From contig OY821634.1 of the NCBI GenBank assembly GCA_963555965.3, positions 1,240,001-1,304,000 on the forward strand: a stretch of DNA of 64,000 bases, given 5' to 3'. The notes under the pieces were generated by a model. It did not search any database. It worked only from the letters and a program-made list of their open reading frames with translations, and had not been told where the DNA came from. Positions 35,776 to 44,273 of the stretch are shown here, one piece after another. The translations under genes were made by a program, and so were the position numbers. The number at the start of each line of letters is the position of its first letter. The stretch's first letter is position 1. Source of the DNA: Bin127 sp963555965 (GTDB taxonomy: Bacteria; Chloroflexota; Dehalococcoidia; Lucifugimonadales; Lucifugimonadaceae).

Positions 35776-37123
35776 ACTCGCGAACCGGAGCGTTCATACG
35801 GGCATTCATCTCCGTCTGATCGTCCACTACCGACATCAGCAACTCTTCAACATCCTCGTCAATCTTGAATATCTCGCGTGCATCCACCACTCGGATTCCC
35901 GTCACTCGCGGCGGACCCTCACGTCCGACCCATGCGATCGATACGCGGTGACCCACTTCCTGCGAGTGATGAAGATACGCAACCACCGGCTCGGTCAAAA
36001 ATCCAGCGACCAGTATCAGTGAAGAACCGTTCGTGATCGCATGTGCGCCGCGATCCACCGCCAACGTCTCCAGTGATGTCAATGACAGCGGCTGTACAAA
36101 TGACAGCGCCTCCAAGATCGTTCGAACGTGATGCGGACCATCCCCAGGCGTAATCGCCGCCATCACCCCCCGCGTCGGACGTACACCGTTCGCCACCAAT
36201 CCGACTCTGTAACCAAGATCCGCACACCGCACCGCAATCGAAGCCGCACCTGTAACCGCCGACTCCAAAACGTCGTACTTGTAACCGTGCCACGCGTAGT
36301 CCACCGTACGCGACTCCATCATCACCACAACATCGTTGCTCACGCTCTGATCGTACGTCCGCACCGTCAACTCATCCCGCTTCGCGCTCAACTTCCAATC
36401 GATCCGTTTCATCGGGTCGCCCGGTCGATAGTCCCGAATGCTCCGAGGCCGCGAAGGATCGTCCAGCAACGTGTTCCGACTCAGCGTATCGCCCATCGGC
36501 TTGGCAGCCGGCAACTCCCAACCATCCAACGGCACGATGCGCGGGTAAACCGTCACACCTTGCAATGAACGCGAGTCGCGTCGAACCGTCCCGAACAACC
36601 CGAAAAGGTCGCCGCTTCGCAACTCCGTCGGACCAATCGAGTAGTGACCACGATGGTGCGCCTTGATCTTGTGACGGAAACGCACCCGTTCGTAACCCGC
36701 AAGACTCGTCGTCTCCACAATCTCGCTGCCCCCCGCATAAGCTCTGCGCTTCACCCCTTCGTCGCTCAAAGGCAATAGACCAGTCGGCAAAAACTCGATC
36801 AGTTGAATCCAAGGTATAGGCAACGGCTTCCGATTCTCCAACGTCATCACGATCTCGACCTCATCTCCCACAAACGCGTGAGTGTCCGACGGCTGAGCGC
36901 CATACGCCACCTCCGCCAACGACAGCTTTGACCACAAGGTTCCACCTGCCGAGATCACAAACGCCGTCGTTCCCAACGCAACCACCAACCCCGAACCCGT
37001 GCCAGCACCGACCGCAATAACCACCAGCATCAACAACATGAAAAGCTCACCAATAACATCGGGAGCACGCAAATCCTTAGTACGCTTCTCTCGAAACGTC
37101 CTAATCACCGGATTAATCATCAT
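35762..37123 (-). CDS. DUF58 (vWA-like) protein
   Basis: 453-aa protein. Two N-terminal hydrophobic helices (about residues 20-60) are followed by a periplasmic beta-rich part and the DUF58 motif PSRPRSIRDYRPGDPMKRID (about 226-245), then a vWA-like fold with a degenerate MIDAS site (VVVMMESRTVDYA). DUF58 proteins pair with MoxR ATPases, which load or remodel them. It starts at ATG 37123 and lies between the MoxR gene (186 bp upstream, in a repeat-rich gap) and the DUF4129 gene. Confidence 0.9.
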   Translation of the reverse strand: MMINPVIRTFREKRTKDLRAPDVIGELFMLLMLVVIAVGAGTGSGLVVALGTTAFVISAGGTLWSKLSLAEVAYGAQPSDTHAFVGDEVEIVMTLENRKPLPIPWIQLIEFLPTGLLPLSDEGVKRRAYAGGSEIVETTSLAGYERVRFRHKIKAHHRGHYSIGPTELRSGDLFGLFGTVRRDSRSLQGVTVYPRIVPLDGWELPAAKPMGDTLSRNTLLDDPSRPRSIRDYRPGDPMKRIDWKLSAKRDELTVRTYDQSVSNDVVVMMESRTVDYAWHGYKYDVLESAVTGAASIAVRCADLGYRVGLVANGVRPTRGVMAAITPGDGPHHVRTILEALSFVQPLSLTSLETLAVDRGAHAITNGSSLILVAGFLTEPVVAYLHHSQEVGHRVSIAWVGREGPPRVTGIRVVDAREIFKIDEDVEELLMSVVDDQTEMNARMNAPVREYDSV

Positions 37124-37136
37124 CTCAACACCCCAA

Positions 37137-37300
37137 CATATCCCCCCTCCTTCAGGAGGGGGCTAGGGGGAGGCCCGTCCCTTTCGCAAAGCGAAGGGGA
37201 CCCGGAGCCCAAGAGACCGACACAAGAACGCAGGGGATGATCGAAAACTGATCTAAAACCCCCTTTAATTCCCCCTTGGACATCAAGGAGGAGGAGGATG
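37137..37300. repeat. Dispersed palindromic repeat inside the MoxR-DUF58 gap
   Basis: Two CCCCCT-type arms (CCCCCCTCCTTCAGGAGGGGG at the left, CCCCCTTGGACATCAAGGAGG at the right) bracket CTTTCGCAAAGCGAAGGGG and a short CGCAGGGGATG tail. These modules recur in other gaps of the window. It interrupts an otherwise tightly packed operon. Confidence 0.55.
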
Positions 37301-37309
37301 GAATACATC

Positions 37310-38353
37310 TCACCTCTCTATCGGCACCGGAACCTGCGACACAACATCATCGATGATCTGCGACGCATCCCGACGCCTCATCTGCATACTCGATTCCAAT
37401 ACGACTCGGTGCGACAAGACCGGTGACGCCAACGCCTTGATGTCGTCCGGCATCACATACTCGCGACCATGAATCGCCGCATTTGCCTGAGCCGCGTGTT
37501 GAAGAGCCAACGAACCGCGCGGACTCGCCCCCAATCGGATCTGGGCATTGTTCCGAGTCGCCCGCACTACCGAAACCAGATACTCCCGAACGTGATCCGC
37601 GATACGAACCTGCTCCACAACGTCTCGCGCACGTTCGACATCCTCTGCCGACGCGCAGACTTCCACCGACAACGCAGCATCACCAGTCTGAAACCGCTCC
37701 AACATCCGAGCCTCTTCATCGTCCGACGGATAGCCGATCGACAGCTTCAACAAGAAACGATCCAACTGAGCCTCTGGCAACATGAACGTCCCCTCCATCT
37801 CCACCGGATTCAGCGTCGCCAACACCAGAAACGGCGAACTCAGCGCCATCGTCACACCATCGATCGATACCTGCTGCTCCTGCATCGCCTCCAGCAACGC
37901 CGACTGCGTCCGAGGCGTCGCACGGTTGATCTCATCCGCCAACAAAATCTGCGTGAAGATCGGGCCAGACTTGAACTCGAACTCCCTCGTCCCAGCATTG
38001 TAGATGTTCACCCCCAATACATCCGAAGGCACCAGATCTGGAGTGAATTGCACACGCTTGAAATCCAGACCCAGCGAAGCCGCAATCGTCTTCGCAAGCG
38101 TCGTCTTGCCCGTACCCGGCACATCCTCCAGCAACACGTGACCACGCCCCAGCATCGCAATGATCGCGAGCTCTATCGCATCGTCCTTGCCCACGAAAAC
38201 CTGCTGCACATTTTCACGAACCTTACGCGCGAACTCCTGCACGAAAGACGCATCGACATTCGTTTCCGTCGATTCCCCTAGTTTTTCCGCGGTTTGAGTC
38301 AAGAGAACCTCGATTTCTCGATACAACACACCCGACACATCCACACAACGCAA
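37310..38353 (-). CDS. MoxR-family AAA+ ATPase
   Basis: 347-aa AAA+ chaperone-like ATPase. Walker A is GHVLLEDVPGTGKTTLAK (about residues 72-89), Walker B and sensor residues are visible as ILLADEINRATPRTQSALLEAM and VLATLNPVEMEG, and the C-terminal lid is complete. MoxR proteins remodel vWA/DUF58 clients, consistent with the genes downstream. The start is uncertain: TTG at 38353 gives the full form, while GTG at 38344 has an AGAGG nine bases upstream. Confidence 0.92.
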   Translation of the reverse strand: MRCVDVSGVLYREIEVLLTQTAEKLGESTETNVDASFVQEFARKVRENVQQVFVGKDDAIELAIIAMLGRGHVLLEDVPGTGKTTLAKTIAASLGLDFKRVQFTPDLVPSDVLGVNIYNAGTREFEFKSGPIFTQILLADEINRATPRTQSALLEAMQEQQVSIDGVTMALSSPFLVLATLNPVEMEGTFMLPEAQLDRFLLKLSIGYPSDDEEARMLERFQTGDAALSVEVCASAEDVERARDVVEQVRIADHVREYLVSVVRATRNNAQIRLGASPRGSLALQHAAQANAAIHGREYVMPDDIKALASPVLSHRVVLESSMQMRRRDASQIIDDVVSQVPVPIER

Positions 38354-38465
38354 CCTCTAATCTTAACCGCAACCACACACCATCCCCTTTAATCCGCAAA
38401 AGGATACCGAGCGATCATCCCATATCATTACCAATCCCGCCCATCTACCTCAAAACTTTCTAAGA

Positions 38466-39371
38466 TCAGAAAAGCGACGATTGGCGGTCATCCACCACAA
38501 GCTTCACATCTTCACTCTCTGCCGCTTCCGCCGCCGCTTCAAGCGCACGTTGCCTACGCATCTCCGCTTCAACCTCTTCAGACGTTTGCGATCGTTCGAA
38601 TAGACCAACCGAAGCATTTTCCGTAATCGACTCAGTAGCTTCTTCCGAGGCTATTTCCTCAGTCTCCGATGGCATTGACGACGACTCCCCACCTTCGTCA
38701 ACGATCGGATTGATTTCAGATGCTGTTTCAGCCACGTTCTCCTCCATCGCTTCGCGTCTCACTCGTATCCCCTCCAAAATCGCTTCGCGCAGGTTGTGGA
38801 TGCCTTCACGCAACATATCGGCGTTGGATGTGCTCCGAAGCCCAGCTGATGGATGCAACAGCGGCATCAATACCCGATCTTCGTGTCGCAAAATCTTCCC
38901 ATTGCTCGCTGTGATGCGAAGACCCGGATTGAACCAGCCCAACGCATGCCTGCCCAGCGGAACTATTACCAACGGGTCGATAGCCGCGATCTGGGCACGC
39001 AAATAGTCCGAACAATGCTCAACCTCGTCACGTTCAGGATCACGATTCCCAGGCGGACGACACTTCACCACATTCGCAATGTAGACATCCTCACGACGCA
39101 TCGGCAGAGACTCGATCAACTCATCAAGGAATTTTCCCGCACGCCCCACAAACGGACGCCCCGACAAATCCTCATCGCGGCCCGGCCCCTCGCCTACAAA
39201 CATGATCTCTGCCGTGGGCGAACCTTCACCCGGAACCGTATTGGTACGTGTCTCTGACAACGGACATTTCCGACACTTCGACACCGCGTCCGCTATCGCA
39301 TCCAGTTTTTCTGATGCTGATACCTCTGGATTGGAACCGCCTGCAACCATTTCAGAATCCAAGCCTACCAC
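38466..39371 (-). CDS. Uracil-DNA glycosylase, family 4 (Fe-S type)
   Basis: Base-excision repair enzyme that removes uracil from DNA. Motif 1 GEGPGRDEDLSGRPFVG (about residues 57-73) and motif 3 LLHPSAGLR (about 170-178) are clear, with the 4Fe-4S ligands CRKC near the N-terminus and KCRPPGNRDPERDEVEHC. After about residue 205 a glutamate-rich low-complexity tail of nearly 100 residues ends with DDRQSSLF, an unusual extension for the family that may interact with a partner. The start is GTG at 39371; an ATG at 39350 is an alternative. It follows the acpP gene by about 130 bp. Confidence 0.9.
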   Translation of the reverse strand: MVGLDSEMVAGGSNPEVSASEKLDAIADAVSKCRKCPLSETRTNTVPGEGSPTAEIMFVGEGPGRDEDLSGRPFVGRAGKFLDELIESLPMRREDVYIANVVKCRPPGNRDPERDEVEHCSDYLRAQIAAIDPLVIVPLGRHALGWFNPGLRITASNGKILRHEDRVLMPLLHPSAGLRSTSNADMLREGIHNLREAILEGIRVRREAMEENVAETASEINPIVDEGGESSSMPSETEEIASEEATESITENASVGLFERSQTSEEVEAEMRRQRALEAAAEAAESEDVKLVVDDRQSSLF

Positions 39372-39498
39372 CCCTCTTTACTGCGAGGCGCAACAAAAAC
39401 TTAGAGCGGCAACGGATTACCGTGCCGCTCCAGTTTTACATCGAGGCGCGCAGCAGATCCGCCGCGCTCCACAATCAGCGGGATTAACCGCCAATCCC

Positions 39499-39756
39499 CT
39501 AACCCGTTACTCCCTTGCCCTCAAGGTAGTCCACCGCGTTCTGCACCGTCTCTATCGTCTCCGCTTCATCATCCGAGATCTCTACCGGGTTGTCGTCGGT
39601 GCTGAACTCCTCCTCAAACGCCATTATCAACTCAACCACATCCAACGAATCCGCATCCAGATCCTCGGTGAATGACGATTCCGGCGCGATCTCGCCTTCG
39701 TCCACGCTCAACTTTTCCGCGGTTATCGACCGCACTCGATCCAAAATCGTTGACAT
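39499..39756 (-). CDS. acpP: Acyl carrier protein
   Basis: About 85-aa acyl carrier protein for type II fatty acid synthesis. The phosphopantetheine serine lies in DLDADSLDVVELIMAFEE (serine about residue 37), with the acidic helix II that contacts partner enzymes. The ATG at 39756 gives the normal size and has GGGAGAG about ten bases upstream; a longer frame to 39828 adds a basic stretch of no family likeness. It is co-oriented with fabD and nusB, in the family order seen in many bacteria. Confidence 0.93.
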   Translation of the reverse strand: MSTILDRVRSITAEKLSVDEGEIAPESSFTEDLDADSLDVVELIMAFEEEFSTDDNPVEISDDEAETIETVQNAVDYLEGKGVTG

Positions 39757-39872
39757 CGTTCTTTGCTCTCCCGAGCTGGATTTACTGATCGTTACGCTTG
39801 ACGCCGTTAACTGACGACGCAAACGCAATTATACATCTACGTTGATACCGCAATCTTCACTTAGATTGTCTG

Positions 39873-40418
39873 TTACCCGGAATCCACGCCACGAACAGTG
39901 CTACGGACCACGGCGCCAAGAACACCATTCACAAATCTACCACTGCCTTCACCGTCAAACATCTGAGACAACTTCACCGCCTCGCTGATAACCACCGCCG
40001 TTCGCGTATTCGGATACATATCCAACTCAACCAACCCTGAACGCAGAACATTCCGAACCACCGGTGAGGTCTCACTCATCATCCGACCTTTAGTGTAGCG
40101 ATTCAAGCGACGGTCCAATTCGCTTCGTCGATTCTCAACTTCAATCGCAAGTGAATAAACAAATCGACTCGTCTTCTTGGTCAAGCCGATTTCAGATACA
40201 ACCCAATCAACGCATTGTCTCACCGGACGATTCGTCAGATCAGACTGATACAGAGACAAAACCGCAGCCGCACGAGCCCCTGTCTTGTCACGAGGAATCG
40301 ATTCAAAATCCGGAGCATCCGCATCGAATGGTAAACCATCTACCAACCAACCTCTAGCACGCTCATCCGAAACCGACGACAACCAATTGCCAGATTCGTT
40401 GCCACGAGCCAAGGTCAT
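39873..40418 (-). CDS. nusB: Transcription antitermination factor NusB
   Basis: 181-aa RNA-binding factor that acts with NusE (S10) in rRNA antitermination. The all-helical NusB domain is seen from about residue 45 (GARAAAVLSLYQSDL) to the C-terminal VISEAVKLSQMF and RFVNGVLGAVVR. An N-terminal extension of about 40 residues is acidic. The ATG at 40418 has no strong ribosome site. It sits between fabD and acpP on the minus strand, inside a housekeeping cluster. Confidence 0.92.
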   Translation of the reverse strand: MTLARGNESGNWLSSVSDERARGWLVDGLPFDADAPDFESIPRDKTGARAAAVLSLYQSDLTNRPVRQCVDWVVSEIGLTKKTSRFVYSLAIEVENRRSELDRRLNRYTKGRMMSETSPVVRNVLRSGLVELDMYPNTRTAVVISEAVKLSQMFDGEGSGRFVNGVLGAVVRSTVRGVDSG

Positions 40419-40495
40419 CGGTTGATACGCCTATCTTAAGGTAAGGTTCGACACCCTCGCCCATGGGTGCCAAATTCGCACGATCACAGCGGAAG

Positions 40496-41440
40496 TTAAG
40501 CCGCCGCGAAGTCGCACACCGCTTCGTATTCTCCGATGTTCACAATCTTCGAACGACGATCAATACGCTTGATCATCCCACTCAGAATCTTCCCATTACC
40601 CATCTCCACGAACTCGGTAACACCATTGTCCAGCATATGACGGATACCGTTGCTCCACTGCACGCAGGACGTCAACTGACGCCGCAACTCGCTCTTAACA
40701 TCCTCCGCACTCTCCAAAGGCTTCGCATCCACGTTGCCGATGATCGGGACTAGCGGATCCTGGAAATCGGTAGCAGCGATCGCCTCGTCCAAACCGCTCT
40801 GCGCCGGAGACATCAAACCAGAGTGGAAAGCACCACCTACGCTCAACGGAATCGCCTTCTTAGCCCCGCGAGCCGACGCCATGTCTAGTGCAACCGCCAA
40901 GCCCCGGTGCTCACCAGCTATGATGATCTGTTCCGGAGTGTTCACTGTAGACATATCTACACCAGCCTCGCGGCAAATCTCCGCAACTGTAACTTCGTCT
41001 ATGCCGATCAGCGCCGCCATACCACCCGGACGCTCATCACATGCCAGCTGCATCAACCGTCCACGCTCACAGACCAACCGCACAGCGTCCGATACCGAAA
41101 GCACTCCGGCAACTACCAACGACGAATACTCGCCCAAACTGTGACCAGCTGTCATGTCCGGCACTGCCACACTCTCAGTCGCCTCTTCAACCGCACGCCA
41201 AGCCGCTATCGAAGTCGTCAAAATCGCAGGTTGCGCATTCTCGGTTCGAGTCAGAGCATCCGCAGGACCATTGAACATGATCTCGCTAAGCTCCCGACCC
41301 AGTACATCGTCAACTTCTTCGAAGACTTCACGCGCCGAACTTGAGTTCAGATACAGGTCCTTGCCCATTCCAACCGCTTGCGATCCCTGTCCGGGGAAAA
41401 CGAACGCGGTAGATCTTGATTCTGCGAGCTCTGTAGTCAT
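40496..41440 (-). CDS. fabD: Malonyl-CoA--ACP transacylase FabD
   Basis: Transfers malonyl groups from CoA to acyl carrier protein. The N-terminal FVFPGQGSQAVGMG, the nucleophile elbow AGHSLGEYSSLV (Ser about residue 91) and the catalytic histidine in GGAFHSGLM are intact. The ATG at 41440 is preferred because GGAGAG lies five to six bases upstream and the family begins at about this point; a longer frame to 41494 is rejected. It follows the L32 gene by 79 bp; plsX, fabH and fabG, often found here, are absent. Confidence 0.94.
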   Translation of the reverse strand: MTTELAESRSTAFVFPGQGSQAVGMGKDLYLNSSSAREVFEEVDDVLGRELSEIMFNGPADALTRTENAQPAILTTSIAAWRAVEEATESVAVPDMTAGHSLGEYSSLVVAGVLSVSDAVRLVCERGRLMQLACDERPGGMAALIGIDEVTVAEICREAGVDMSTVNTPEQIIIAGEHRGLAVALDMASARGAKKAIPLSVGGAFHSGLMSPAQSGLDEAIAATDFQDPLVPIIGNVDAKPLESAEDVKSELRRQLTSCVQWSNGIRHMLDNGVTEFVEMGNGKILSGMIKRIDRRSKIVNIGEYEAVCDFAAA

Positions 41441-41519
41441 TTCGCTCTCCAAAATGGCCTTTTCAGACAGCCAATTCGTTCTTCGGCAGCGCAACCGTCG
41501 ATCAGTTGCACCGATGGTA

Positions 41520-41738
41520 TCAACTCTCTGTGGTTTCGATGTCTAAGGAGTTCGGTCTCGGCCAGTTGCCCTTCACGGTTCGACCTTTGTAGTTTCCGCA
41601 CTCAGGACATACCCGATGCGGCGGAATCCTAACGTCGCCACACGGACATCGCACCAGAGTCGGCAAGCCGATCGCGTGATGAGCCGCACGATTGCCTTTA
41701 CGGGCCCGAGTGTGTTTTTTCTTGGGAAGCGGAGGCAT
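41520..41738 (-). CDS. rpmF: Ribosomal protein L32
   Basis: 72-aa large-subunit protein with N-terminal MPPLPKKKHTRARKGNRAAHH and the zinc-binding CPCG...CPECGNYKG motif, so it is the zinc-containing form. The C-terminus is slightly long (about 15 residues beyond the common end, acidic). It lies between the DUF177 gene and fabD; a 182-bp gap with a palindromic repeat separates it from DUF177, which is the usual partner. Confidence 0.94.
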   Translation of the reverse strand: MPPLPKKKHTRARKGNRAAHHAIGLPTLVRCPCGDVRIPPHRVCPECGNYKGRTVKGNWPRPNSLDIETTES

Positions 41739-41776
41739 GTCACCTACTACTCAGAAATGTTTGTGCAACCTCACGG

Positions 41777-41818
41777 TTTCCCCCGCTCGCGGGGGAATGT
41801 CCGAAGGACAAAGGGGGC
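41777..41818. repeat. CCCCCGC-TC-GCGGGGG palindrome, repeat family member
   Basis: Perfect 7-bp palindrome with a TC centre (41780-41795), followed by AATGTCCGAAGGACAAAGGGGG. The same composite occurs at 43877-43915, and a degraded form near 42747. It may act as a transcription terminator-like element but more likely is part of a dispersed repeat family. Confidence 0.6.
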
Positions 41819-41920
41819 ATCGCTACTTGATCAACCCCAAAAATCCTCCAAACTACATTTTTGCAAACATCCCTCTATGTCTGAGACCTCAACATTTGAT
41901 TCCGATACTGCTGCGACCGT

Positions 41921-42409
41921 CTAGTCAGAATGACACTTGCAACGGCCGACATTCAGGTCGGTCGAACAACCAGAGCATATCCCCTTGCATGCAGCATCGC
42001 ACAGCGGGCTCATCGGCATCGCCGCACTCAAGCCCTGCCAAAGCGCAGTCGATATGTCTAGCACGTTCGTCGAATCGATTATCAACGCCTCGTCGTTGTC
42101 TTCTGTTCCGTAGTCTTCAAACCAGCCCCGATGACTAGCCAGCAGATCCACGTTTGACGGCCTGAACTCCTCAGCGAAGTTAAGACTGAGCACCATCACA
42201 GTGTCTACAAGACACCTCGAGCACTCCGCATCAAACCGGGCATCTACCGTCACATCGGCGAACACCGTTCGATCTGTGCGCATCAGCTTGCCCCGGGCCT
42301 CAACCCCGTGGAACAACAAACCGTCGCTCTCCAAAGTCTCGTCAGCAAAATGGAAACGAAGCTCATCGCCCACTGAACCGGTCAAAAGACCCGACACGTT
42401 GAACTGCAT
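41921..42409 (-). CDS. DUF177 (YceD-family) protein
   Basis: About 162-aa protein of the YceD/DUF177 family, which is linked to 23S rRNA metabolism and fatty-acid gene expression in other bacteria. The diagnostic C-x-R-C-L segment (DAECSRCLVDTVMV) is at about residues 65-78 and a C-terminal zinc-like pair CDAACKGICSGCSTDLN with CKC follows. The ATG at 42409 (MQFNVSG) fits the family; an in-frame extension to 42481 is possible but unlike relatives. rpmF follows, the normal pairing. Confidence 0.85.
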   Translation of the reverse strand: MQFNVSGLLTGSVGDELRFHFADETLESDGLLFHGVEARGKLMRTDRTVFADVTVDARFDAECSRCLVDTVMVLSLNFAEEFRPSNVDLLASHRGWFEDYGTEDNDEALIIDSTNVLDISTALWQGLSAAMPMSPLCDAACKGICSGCSTDLNVGRCKCHSD

Positions 42410-42481
42410 GACATCCGAATCCAAACTCGCACACCGAAGCACGGATGAATTACACAACCCCATCAATCTTAAATCCAACAA

Positions 42482-42802
42482 ACGAATCTTGTCAATACAC
42501 CCACCACATCCTCCCCCTTTTACGTCAGCAAAAGGGGGAATTGAAGGGGATTTTAGAGCGTCATTGCGGCCGTGGATACCCCATTCCCTCCCCCTTTTGC
42601 GTCAGCAAAATCCTTTCCCTCCCCCTCTCTGAGGGGGAATTGAAGGGGGTGTCAGCGAAGCGAGACGCAGGGGGTTCATACCACCAGCACCAACTACCCC
42701 ATCCCTGCGCAGCCAGACCGAACACCCATCCAGAGTGGCAGTGACAGGTTTCCCCGTTCACAGGGGAATGCCCAATGCACAAAAGGGGGCACGAATCAAA
42801 CC
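42482..42802. repeat. Repeat-filled intergenic region
   Basis: About 320 bp with no gene. It holds CCCCCTTTTGCGTCAGCAAAAGGGGGAA arms (42508-42540 and again near 42590-42610), the module TTTTAGAGCGTCATTGCGG (42551-42569), CTCTCTGAGGGGGAATTGAAGGGGG, the AAGCGAGACGCAGGGGGTTCATACC tail, and a degraded CCCCGTTCACAGGGG palindrome near 42755. These are several modules of the same dispersed repeat family placed side by side. Confidence 0.65.
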
Positions 42803-43069
42803 TCATCTCCCCCTCGGCGACGCAATCCGATCCGGCACCTGCCCAGCCATCACCCGCCTCCAAGCCTCCATCAACTCCGCTTGATGTTCTCCTGCCCAAG
42901 CCAACAATCGTCTCTCAACACTTGACGGCATCCGCCCCTTAGTCACAGCAATAGTCAAGATATCCACCTTCACCCTGAAATCCGCCCGACGCGCATGAAA
43001 ATGAGGCGGATCATGGTCGCCAGGATAGATGTAAACGCGGATCCCGTCGAAACGACAAACTTCAGGCAT
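42803..43069 (-). CDS. DUF4160 protein
   Basis: About 88-aa protein with the DUF4160 pattern: GIRVYIYPGDHDPPHFHARRADF near the N-terminus, containing the conserved DHxPPHFH motif, and a C-terminal helix. It begins at ATG 43069, overlapping the 3' end of the DUF2442 gene, so the two are translated together. DUF4160/DUF2442 pairs are commonly found and suspected to be toxin-antitoxin-like; no activity is established. Confidence 0.85.
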   Translation of the reverse strand: MPEVCRFDGIRVYIYPGDHDPPHFHARRADFRVKVDILTIAVTKGRMPSSVERRLLAWAGEHQAELMEAWRRVMAGQVPDRIASPRGR

Positions 43070-43382
43070 TGACAGCTTGCGGCGCAGCCTCCCCCGCAAC
43101 CTCTTCCCAACTCTTACCAGTCAACTCCAAATAGAGCGCATCCGCGCAAAGCCCCATATCCGTCTCATCATCACCCCAAACCACCGCCTCGTAAGGAATA
43201 ACCCGTACATTCTCAAACACCACACGGTCTTTCCAAGACTCGAACCAAACCTGCTCAGCAAACCGCGACAAGTCGATCTCACCACGCGCACCATCATTGA
43301 ACTCGATCCAGATCTTGAACCCATCAAGCGCCCTGACCAATACCGGCGTCAACTCCATCTCGACTCGAAACTCCTTCTGCAA
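43062..43382 (-). CDS. DUF2442 protein
   Basis: 106-aa protein of the DUF2442 family: strand-rich LVRALDGFKIWIEFNDGARGEIDLS followed by FENVRVIPYEAVVWGDDETDMG and LYLEL. The start is either TTG at 43382, with AAGGG five bases upstream, or ATG at 43358; the longer form is given. It overlaps and probably regulates the downstream DUF4160 gene. The pair stands alone between repeat blocks in the accessory region. Confidence 0.85.
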   Translation of the reverse strand: MQKEFRVEMELTPVLVRALDGFKIWIEFNDGARGEIDLSRFAEQVWFESWKDRVVFENVRVIPYEAVVWGDDETDMGLCADALYLELTGKSWEEVAGEAAPQAVNA

Positions 43383-43433
43383 TGAAACCCTTAGGCCACC
43401 TTATAATACCCACATCTTAAACCCATCCATGTC

Positions 43434-43930
43434 ATCCCCGCGCTGACAAGTATCCAAAGAGACGCCCCCTCCCCCTTGATGTCCAAGGGAGAATTGAAGT
43501 GGCTTTTAGAGCGTCATTGCGGCGTGGTCGCCCCGCCCCTTCGCACAGCGCAATGGACGCGAGCGAGCCCAGCGAACACAAACACAGAGGATGCCCCCTT
43601 TCCCTCCCCCTTTTGCGACAGCAAAAGGGGGAAGCGTCAAGCGAAGCGAGACGCAGGGGGTTCATACCTCCCGCCCTCCTCCATCCACGTCACACCCGCG
43701 CTGACAAGTATCCAGAGAGACGTACCCCTCCCCCTTGATGCCCAAGGGGGAATACAAGGGGGTTTCAGAGCATCGTTGTGGACGTGGATACCCCGTCCCC
43801 TTCGCAAAGCGCAAGGGGACACGAGCAAGCGCAGCGAGATCGCAGGGGATGCCCGGGCGGCCAAAGGGCCGGGTTGCCCCCGCTCGCGGGGGAAATGTCC
43901 GAAAGACAAAGGGGGACACCTCCGACAACC
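43434..43930. repeat. Two-copy repeat block in a 600-bp gap
   Basis: Contains two direct copies, about 250 bp apart, of a unit beginning GCTGACAAGTATCCA[A/G]AGAGACG (43446 and 43697) and continuing CCTCCCCCTTGATG[T/C]CCAAGGG. Each unit then carries a TTT[T/C]AGAGC[G/A]TC[A/G]TTG module (43504 and 43763), a CCCCTTCGCA[C/A]AGCGCAA segment, and in the first copy a CCCCTTTTGCGACAGCAAAAGGGGG arm. The block ends with the CCCCCGC/GCGGGGG palindrome at 43878-43893. No gene is visible from 43383 to 44010. Confidence 0.7.
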
Positions 43931-44010
43931 CCATCCAACCCGCGCCATATACTGATAACAACCAATCAACCAACCCAGAACTAACCACCCATCGGCATCA
44001 TGGTCCAGCA

Positions 44011-44247
44011 CTCAAAGCAACATACTCCAACGGCATCTTCAAACCCGCGACGCCTTTAGATCTTGACGATGGAGCCCAAGTCGTCATCAAGGTATCCGAA
44101 GAATCACATGCCAGCAACGAATTCCCCGGACTTGAAGCTAGCGCCGGCGGATGGAAAGACATCGTCGACTGCGAACAGCTTATCAACGACATCTACCAAA
44201 GCCGGTCTACCGAATCCCGCGGTCAAGCTCTACCCGAAATCGAATGA
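44011..44247 (+). pseudogene. Decayed AF2212-like (DUF104) antitoxin
   Basis: The frame encodes KATYSNGIFKPATPLDLDDG...VVIKV followed by GGWKDIVDCEQLINDIYQSR, which resembles AF2212-like antitoxins with their usual C-terminal tail. There is no ATG, GTG or TTG in frame near the expected start (44008-44014); the nearby ATG at 44000 is in another frame. The upstream 90 codons of the same frame are repeat sequence, so they are not a credible N-terminus. The stop overlaps the ATG of a VapC remnant. Confidence 0.7.
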
Positions 44248-44273
44248 AATACCTAGTCGATTCCGTCCGATCA
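44244..44273 (+). pseudogene. Truncated VapC toxin remnant at an island junction
   Basis: The ATG at 44244 overlaps the antitoxin stop (ATGA overlap) and begins MKYLVDS, the usual VapC start with the first catalytic aspartate. Homology-like sequence lasts only about ten codons, then runs into the 3' end of the 1254-aa minus-strand gene (stop 44271-44273). The frame continues by chance on the antisense strand of that gene. This looks like a toxin gene cut by insertion or recombination. Confidence 0.6.

Noticed and set aside
37469..38281. 270-aa open frame antisense to the MoxR gene
   Set aside because: Composition is Arg/Gln/His-rich with no family motifs; the minus-strand frame is a complete MoxR ATPase. 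It is a coding-strand shadow.
43735..44247. 170-aa gene for a complete antitoxin
   Set aside because: The first 90 codons are dispersed repeat sequence; only the last 79 resemble an antitoxin, and no start codon is near that part.
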